Source: Silene noctiflora
Taxonomy: Eukaryota > Streptophyta > Magnoliopsida > Caryophyllales > Caryophyllaceae
Direction of reading: 5' to 3'
Length of the DNA stretch: 64,000 bases
NCBI GenBank assembly: GCA_009801015.1
Contig: VHZZ01000598.1
Location: forward strand, 138,920-202,919
In this document: in pieces, positions 57,801 to 64,000 of the stretch
Layout: the number at the start of each line of letters is the position of its first letter
How positions within the stretch are numbered: the stretch's first letter is position 1
Notes under the pieces: model-generated
Database searches by the model: none
The model's input: only the letters and a program-made list of their open reading frames with translations
What the model was told of the DNA's origin: nothing
Program-made: the position numbers and the translations under genes

Positions 57801-60800
57801 TCTATTTTATGTTTGAGCAAGATAGCCAATATTTTACTTTGAAATTCATTTTGAACACGTTTGCAGGACGAATTTGATTCTTTATGCCAAGAAACACAGG
57901 TATGCTACCCAATACCTCTTCTATTATGGCTTTGCTAAGGTACTTATTAAATGATCAATGACTCACCAAAATCTCTATCTCAGTTAATTTTTTTGATAGA
58001 TTCTACTATTATAAAATATCTTAAATTCTCATTTAAGGACACTATCCGTCTTAAGCTTAAGACGGGCCATATACATACCAAATCACATTGCAAGTTGCCT
58101 AGGAAATGCAAAATTTTTGTCTTTATTACCATGTGGTAGTATTTGGCCCGTTTTAAGATTTGCGACGGATACTCCGTCTAAGTAAGACTTGCTCAATATC
58201 TTAAATTTATGCGTACAAATTTCCTAAGGCAACTAAATGTTTTGATAAACCATGCCGAGCACACATATTGCTTAATGACCCTATAACATATGTTCAAGTC
58301 TACAGTAACATAGTAAGCCTTGTGGAGATTGGAGCAAGGTTGTACCAAGTGATAACTAAGATGCATACTGAGGCTTGCTAAAAAGTTGGATGAAGAGACG
58401 AAAGGATAGTGTACGCAGGATCATTGCTACACCTTTACCGTAAACTGTAGCTAATGCTTTTGACTGAAAATCTTGGAAGGGAAATCAAGGTTTGGCTTAC
58501 AAATAGCTGGGTGTTGGGAATTTGTAAAGTGGCGGCCATGGGCTTGTTCTTCAAAGTGGGAGAAAAGATTCCAGTTCTCTTCCTATTGGGTTTTGGGCAT
58601 TAGAATATTTATGGATATTAATGTAGGTTAGTTTTGGGTAGTGATAGACTGCTTTATTGCCGTGGTAAAAAAATGACTTAAAATTGCTACATACATAGTT
58701 ACATGAATTAAGACATTCCTGTTATTTACATGTTGCAGAGTGTCCAGTCTTGTCTTGCTTTGGTAGGAAAAACTACTGAGTGAGTTATTAGTAAGGATAA
58801 AGGAGGTCAATTATTTCTTATTAGGAGTAGTATTCTTTGGGGGCTTTTCACATTTGCAGGATATACCTAGGAACTAGAAACTAGAAACTCATTGAGTCTC
58901 TGCATCACGAACTAAGAACAATTGTCGTATTACTCGTATAGCTTGATGTTTTGGAATGAAAATCAATCACCTGTGTATGAAATCCTCACAAAAAGCATTA
59001 TCTGACCGTCATCTCCAAGAACTCGTCTATTTCTTTAACGTTGCCAGATGGGTAGTTTTTTTCGGTCAGCAAACCTTTATTGCATCTGTTTATAAATAGA
59101 AAGGACATCCTGAATGGAAATATTACTATATCTGTATATGCTCTGAACAAATTTCTGTAGTAACTGTTTTGATTGTTGCTCAGGAAACATCTTGCCCAGC
59201 TAATGAGTATCAAATCCCCCCTCTTTTTCAGGTGTGTACCATTTTGGATACTGTTGAGGACTTAGTGGAGCAGCAAAGTCTGGACCCTTTATTCTCACAA
59301 ACGTACGCACTTTTACGAGCCTAATTCCCATCATCAATGTCAATATTGTGTTAACAAGACAAATGTTTTGAGTATAAGTCAAAAGGCCAAGCTCTGCACT
59401 TTTCTCTGATTGTCTGGACTCAGGACTCATGGCCAACACTCTAAAACTGACATCGTCAGGGTTCTAACCCCCTGTCTTTTGGACTAAATTAACCTTTATA
59501 AGACCTGAACTGAACTGAATTTATAGGACCTCAACTGAACTAAACTGATATGAAATCAAGTCTAAAAGAACACGGCCTAAGCGTTGTAGTTGTCTGATAT
59601 TAGTGGTTTGTGCATGAGGTCGAACCTGGAGCATATTGCTTGACCTCTTATTTGAAAAATGGACCTCAGGCACTAAATCTGTCTTTTCAAGCAACCCAGG
59701 AACGAGGACAATATGAGAACAATGAGGCACACCTAAGACTATCCTAACTCATGTTTTACTCATGTACTCATCCTACTCTCTTAGTCTCTTTCATCATTTC
59801 TCATTCATCACCAATTCTAACCCAAACACATCCAACCATGATCCTATATGGGTCCCTACCATTAACCATTGTAGGATGTTTTTGTATGGCTTTTTATGAC
59901 CCAAATGGCCTCCCCTGAGTCCCGATTTTTAGAGGTACATATTACAGTGTTTGTAGCTCTTTTCTGGAGACTGTATTGGTGGAGTTTTAGTTCCCTGGTT
60001 AAAAGTCATACCAAGAAAGTAGCTGTATAATTAGGATGGTGAAAAGCAGCGGTGTAGCACACTGATAAACTGAGCTGATGCTCGTGTGTCTATGCATGTT
60101 CCGTAGTTTTTACATATTGTCAAGCATCTCTTTTATATGCACTAGTTTTGGTGAAATTTTTTCAGATTGTGTTAGTCAATAGTCACTTTATGAACACGCA
60201 TGGCAATGTAGCTGATTCAGTACACCTTATATATTCCTTGATGCAGAACAAATATAAAGTTCGTCAAACAGGATTTGCTGGCTGCAAAGAAGAATGAAGT
60301 TCTTTTGTTGCAGGAGTTGTTAGACAAGGTAACATTTACACTCTTCTTGAAGAAATTTGCATTTCAACAAAACTTATGTCAAACTACACTTTCTTATGTT
60401 GCCAGTGAAAGTTAACTCAGTTCAGTAATCCACCAATTAATTAAAGTAGTCATTTATGTGAACCGAACATTATTTAGTTTATGGAAGTACTGTATTGTAC
60501 GATGAATGGCCCTTTGCCATTGTGTTCGAAATTTATTTTACATTACGACAGCTGCGTGTCACATCTCAGATGCGAGATTCTGGCGCAGCACAACACTTCA
60601 ACACTGTTTAGGCCAAAAAATATTAACTTTTTCACATAATAGATGTATTGCTTTCGACATTTAAAGTTATACTCCGTACTAAATTTGAAATTTCTTGACA
60701 TGATGTTTCTTAACAAATCGACTAAACTTGAATCTGATAATCAGGTTGAAGAGGAGAAACATAGCATCAAAGCTCGGACCAAACTCCTTAAGAAGACGCA

Positions 60801-61284
60801 CAAAGAGACTTCCGTGACTACAGATGCTGTTGAAAAGGTACTCGTTTCAGTTTCTGTATGCAACCAGTCCATTTGGAACCTGCGTGACATAGGCAGGACC
60901 CTGAATACTAAGGCTCTTCCGTCACACACATCATTATTGATCTGTGCATGCAGCTGAGATNTTTGAAATTTCTTGACATGATGTTTCTTAACAAATCGAC
61001 TAAACTTGAATCTGATAATCAGGTTGAAGAGGAGAAACATAGCATCAAAGCTCGGATCAAACTCCTTAAGAAGACACACGAAGAGACTTCCATGACTACA
61101 GATGCTGTTGAAAAGGTACTCGTTTCACTCTATCTAATTTCTGTATGCAAGCAGTCCATTTGGGACCCTCGTGGCATAGTCAGGAACCCTAAATGCTAAG
61201 GCTCTCCCGTCACACAATCATTCTTGATCTTTGCAGCTGAGTTCTATGATGGCAAACTATTCGAGTTACAATGGTAGACTGTAA
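54862..61284 (+). CDS. Nnf1/PMF1-like kinetochore (MIS12 complex) subunit
   Basis: Exons: 54862-54966, 56392-56460, 57587-57616, 57867-57899, 59232-59302, 60247-60328, one of the twin exons 60745-60837 or 61023-61115, and 61237-61284. With one twin the protein has 176 residues; with both, 207. Two exons are microexons of 30 and 33 bases. The product starts with GLKRLELMKSFRLGVRTLL and continues through DLSRAFPNFSKAEQDRLYQL, then helical coiled-coil segments. I recognise this as the plant Nnf1/PMF1-like family (EMB3006-like in Arabidopsis), a part of the MIS12 kinetochore complex that links centromeres to spindle microtubules. The assignment is from memory of the family. The twin exon lies across an 'n' at 60961 and may be an assembly artefact. 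Confidence 0.8.
58028..58185. mobile_element. Foldback MITE of the GACGGATAGT family in the kinetochore gene
   Basis: The left end is GACACTATCCGTCTTAAGC. The right end has TTGCGACGGATACTCCGTCT. The inner segment has CAAGTTGCC. It is the most diverged of the four copies and lies in the intron between 57899 and 59232. Confidence 0.55.
59466..59577. mobile_element. TGAACTGAA-type putative MITE in a kinetochore gene intron
   Basis: It starts near CCCCCTGTCTTTTGGACTAA and ends near AAGTCTAAAAGAACACGGCC, an imperfect inverted pair. Between them are repeated CTGAACTGAA/CAACTGAACTAAACTGA motifs. This is the clearest case of the family also seen at 17380, 27140 and 30682. Confidence 0.6.
60689..61236 (+). 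repeat. Direct duplication of about 270 bases across an ambiguous base
   Basis: 60685-60958 (intron end, exon, intron, and the first bases of the last exon) is repeated at 60962-61243 with about 4-5 percent differences and small indels. The 'n' at 60961 sits exactly at the junction. The first copy stops just inside the last exon (CTGAGAT). Confidence 0.85.
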
Positions 61285-62589
61285 GATGTGTAGGAAGGCG
61301 CGACATGCTTATGGATCAGCCTGTTTGTAATTGTTAATTACTGAATGGGAGATACTTGAATGTATGATGTTGCACAATCCTACAGTAAGATCGCCTTTTC
61401 ATAGCAAACTATTAAATTTTTAAGTTCGTAACTACGTTATTTTTAAGATGCCTAGAAGTCGCTTCATGCTTCTTTCTCTTGTAAAGTACCAGTGTACTTT
61501 GATGCCTAGAGTTTGTATATAATGCTCGTTTTTCTACAATTACGAGTATACGAGATTAAATTGAGATGAGTAATTCGTGAATTTTAATAAAACCGTTTTC
61601 CTACTTAGTTTGTCAAAATCACACAAAATACCTCTAAACTCGATAAATGTTCTACCGTTACCCTAGGTGCTAAAATTTTACAATTTTAAGTATTACTCCG
61701 TAGCTGTTTAGTTGATTACTCATCCAAAATACGTTGAGTAATCAATGTAATCATTATTTACTCATCAAAGTACCATTTTTTGTGACAATATGCAATCACT
61801 AAAAACTCGCATTTGGATACTTAGGGTATGTTAAGGACTATTATGGGAGTTTAGAGGTATATCAGATGTTTCTACAAATCGAGGGTATACGTTATAATTC
61901 GGGAAAATATAGGGGACACATAGAAAATCCTTAGTTTAAAACAATGGTTAGAGTATGTTGGGAACTATTATCTAATGATCTTAGCCAACTTAAACATACG
62001 TTCAATTCCCAACCAGACCCGTCAATGGCCTCGCAGCTATGCCTATGTATAACGGCTCTTCTAAGAACGACATCCTCAAACCTCAGGCATGGCCGTGGCA
62101 CCCTATAGGCAAGTTAGACAACCGCTTTAGGCCCACGAAAAAAATTCTCAAAAGGTCAAAAAAAAAAAATAGGTTTTTTTTTGTTATATTATAATTACTA
62201 CCTTTTTCGCTCAAAAATTACTAATATCGTCCATGTATTTTACTAAATTACCCCTCTACAATTAGCCCCTTACCAACTTACCCTTCTGAAGTCAAAACCA
62301 TATCACTACCAAAATAGTACATTTTGGTGAACGACCTCGTAAATTTTATAATAAAATTAAGAGTTTTTTGCTTTTTACCACCTATTGAGTCCTAAAGTTT
62401 ACAAATTACCATCTATCGAGTCCACTTTTACCAATTTTGAAGGAAACCCTCACAATCCACACCTATTTTGCATTATGTTGACGGGTTTTCTTATTTATCG
62501 TCTCACTTACGTTTTACCGACTCACTATTATTTGTAATGACCAAACTACCCGGGCGATTTTGCTTTATATATATATATATATATATATA
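61285..62589. other. Intergenic region, kinetochore gene to Helitron
   Basis: AT-rich, with no gene. An (AT)n microsatellite (about 62566-62588) ends directly at the Helitron 3' end. Confidence 0.5.
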
Positions 62590-63074
62590 CTAGTTGGTAG
62601 GCCCGGGCGATGTTCGGGCACGTAGTAGGATCATTTGTAATAATATAAGGTAATATCTTACGACATTATTACAAACTTTAGGTCACGAAGTCAGTATTAT
62701 ATGCTATCATTGAAAACAGAGGTTCAGGTAAAGAAGTTTATTAACATGCCAACAAAATCCCCCCGACTGCCTTTGATTACGATGTACTAAATCATCTTCT
62801 ATTATAATTAAAATGTAGTGTTATTTGGTATTAATGACTATTAACTATATTAGCTCAACAATATGCGTACATATATTATTTAATTATTGGATCATTATAC
62901 ATTTAAAATTCGGTTTGATATATGTATTATAGGTTTCGAATGAAAATAATCGACGTGTATTACATTTATTACTACTCTAAGAGTTTCTTGCGAATTATAT
63001 TACATTGACGACTAATTTGGTAAATTTTTGAAACTTTCTTGTAATTAATATTCCTTGTGTGACCTTTATACACT

Positions 63075-63830
63075 TGATCTCTATCATCAATGTAGAACTG
63101 TAACCCCTCAGGTGCGGTCATTCTCGACGCTGCTATGTAAAGCTGATCATGACTAAAAAATGGCTTCCTTCGATAAATTTCAACGTGATCAAAGTTTGAC
63201 TACATTCCGCTCACTACAGTTTTTAACTTTAGTTCCCCTAAGCTTCCATTATGCTCTTTTCGTATCTTAATCCACCTTGCTTCATTCTCGTTATCCTCTG
63301 CCTCTGTTTCAAAATTTCCCCCACTCATAGCTAATAGTCATTCGTTAAAGTGTTTGTGCCTTTGCTACATACTTTTGGTAGTCTCCTTGTCCTTCACAGA
63401 CTCGCATGCTCTTTTTAGGGTGTATATTTTGCACCCTTTCCAAGTATACGATCTACTAATCGATGTTTGAACAACGTCTTGTCTTGAAACTTTTGCAATT
63501 ATTAGCAGGACCTGATGGGAATCTCCACCAAGCAGTATAACCTTGCTTCAAAAAAACGTTATTCTCTGCTCAGTCATGAAACGACATGATATCCCTTATC
63601 ATTCTACCTAACGCTTCATATGCGAACCTGTTGCCATAAGAGTCTCGTCTCATATAATGAATGACGTCAATCGTATCAGTCGCAAGCTGCCTTATTTGTG
63701 AAATGTTGCAAGTTGAGTTCTCAATTCTCAAATAAGTCAATCCGTATCTCAAACCTGTTGCGAGCAATCCTTCCTCTGGGTAAAAGTAGCGCTGCGATAC
63801 CTGCGAGTTCGGAGTTTCAAACACTTAAGT
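63075..63830 (-). pseudogene. Broken Helitron Pif1-type helicase
   Basis: Pieces of a Pif1/Helitron helicase follow in the right order on the minus strand but in different frames. Positions 63824-63570 include NRFAYEALGRMIRDIM. Positions 63545-63370 include KVILLGGDSHQV, the Pif1 GGD-xx-Q motif, and SRQDVVQTSISRSYTW. About 63345-63235 includes LLAMSGGNFETEAED. About 63198-63080 includes FDHVEIYRRKPFFSHDQLYI, followed by AASRMTAPEGLQFYIDD. Stops, frameshifts and a deletion between the third and fourth pieces show it is inactive. The enzyme normally unwinds DNA during rolling-circle transposition. Confidence 0.85.
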
Positions 63831-63878
63831 TACATCCTCCGTTGAATGTTTTACTCGGGCCAGCCTGCTTATATAATA

Positions 63879-64000
63879 CTCCCTCCACACAATCAATTTC
63901 ATCCCATTCCCTTTATTGCGATCTCTAAAACGTCACTTTTGACCATGAATTTCGACGTCTCTATGTTACTTTTTTTTTTCCTTAATTTTTTTTATATATA
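63879..64000. mobile_element. Left part of a Stowaway-like MITE, truncated by the window end
   Basis: CTCCCTCCACACAATCAATT follows TA and is typical of Stowaway left ends. The right end is not in the window, so length and pairing cannot be checked. Confidence 0.45.

Larger units (their letters stand above)
62590..64000 (-). mobile_element. 3' part of an autonomous Helitron (degenerate, runs off the window)
   Basis: Read on the minus strand the element ends CTAG (62593-62590) before T, preceded by a GCCCG...CGGGC hairpin in GTGCCCGAACATCGCCCGGG. The body holds Pif1-like helicase remains at about 63075-63830. The 5' end is outside the window. A Stowaway-type left end (CTCCCTCCACACAATCAATT after TA at 63879) lies inside it and also runs off. 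Confidence 0.8.

Noticed and set aside
61740-62560. Possible gene between the kinetochore gene and the Helitron
   Set aside because: All frames have frequent stops; only AT-rich repeats and a dinucleotide run are seen.

Overview
The window is plant nuclear DNA, almost certainly from a eudicot. It is AT-rich, its genes carry many GT-AG introns, and its protein families are plant-type: pectin acetylesterase, PRONE RopGEF, CEP peptide, PPR, LEA_2/NHL and a PHT4-like carrier. The repeat landscape is MITEs, short Helitrons and Stowaway elements. I suspect Caryophyllales/Amaranthaceae from the look of the repeats, but the sequence alone does not prove this. Single 'n' characters at 8908, 39663, 48673, 53393 and 60961 look like contig joins, and two of them affect gene models.

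Layout. From 0.3 to 11.1 kb there are two tandem, same-strand pectin acetylesterase (PAE) genes with an almost identical 12-exon structure, separated by a MITE-rich spacer. From 12.2 to 16.8 kb (-) lies a six-exon RING-H2 E3 ubiquitin ligase with a possible N-myristoylation site. From 18.8 to 27.5 kb (-) lies a seven-exon RopGEF (PRONE domain) with a 5.1 kb first intron full of MITEs and one GC-AG intron. From about 27.6 to 41.5 kb I find no convincing gene. That stretch holds a clean hAT-type element with an 8-bp target duplication, tandem repeats, a run of Helitron ends and foldback MITEs. From 41.5 to 45.3 kb (-) are an intronless LEA_2/NHL membrane protein and an intronless PPR protein. 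The PPR gene is divergent from an eight-exon plastid-type PHT4-like anion transporter (46.2-49.5 kb, +) whose seventh intron contains a complete 695-bp Helitron. From 52.2 to 53.3 kb is a tandem pair of CEP signalling-peptide genes; the second copy is cut by a stop inside the hormone domain. From 54.9 to 61.3 kb (+) is an Nnf1/PMF1-like kinetochore gene with microexons and an apparent exon duplication at a contig join. From 62.6 kb to the end is the 3' part of a degenerate autonomous Helitron carrying Pif1-helicase remains on the minus strand.

The genes do not form a pathway. The two functional groupings are local duplications: the PAE pair (cell-wall pectin deacetylation) and the CEP pair (secreted peptide hormone). 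The most notable observations are the CEP duplicate truncated within its mature-peptide motif, the set of Helitrons with defined termini, the hAT element with perfect 8-bp TSDs, the repeated 9-mer TACTCCGTA, and the probable assembly-induced exon duplication. I found no CRISPR array, operon or clearly new multi-gene system.
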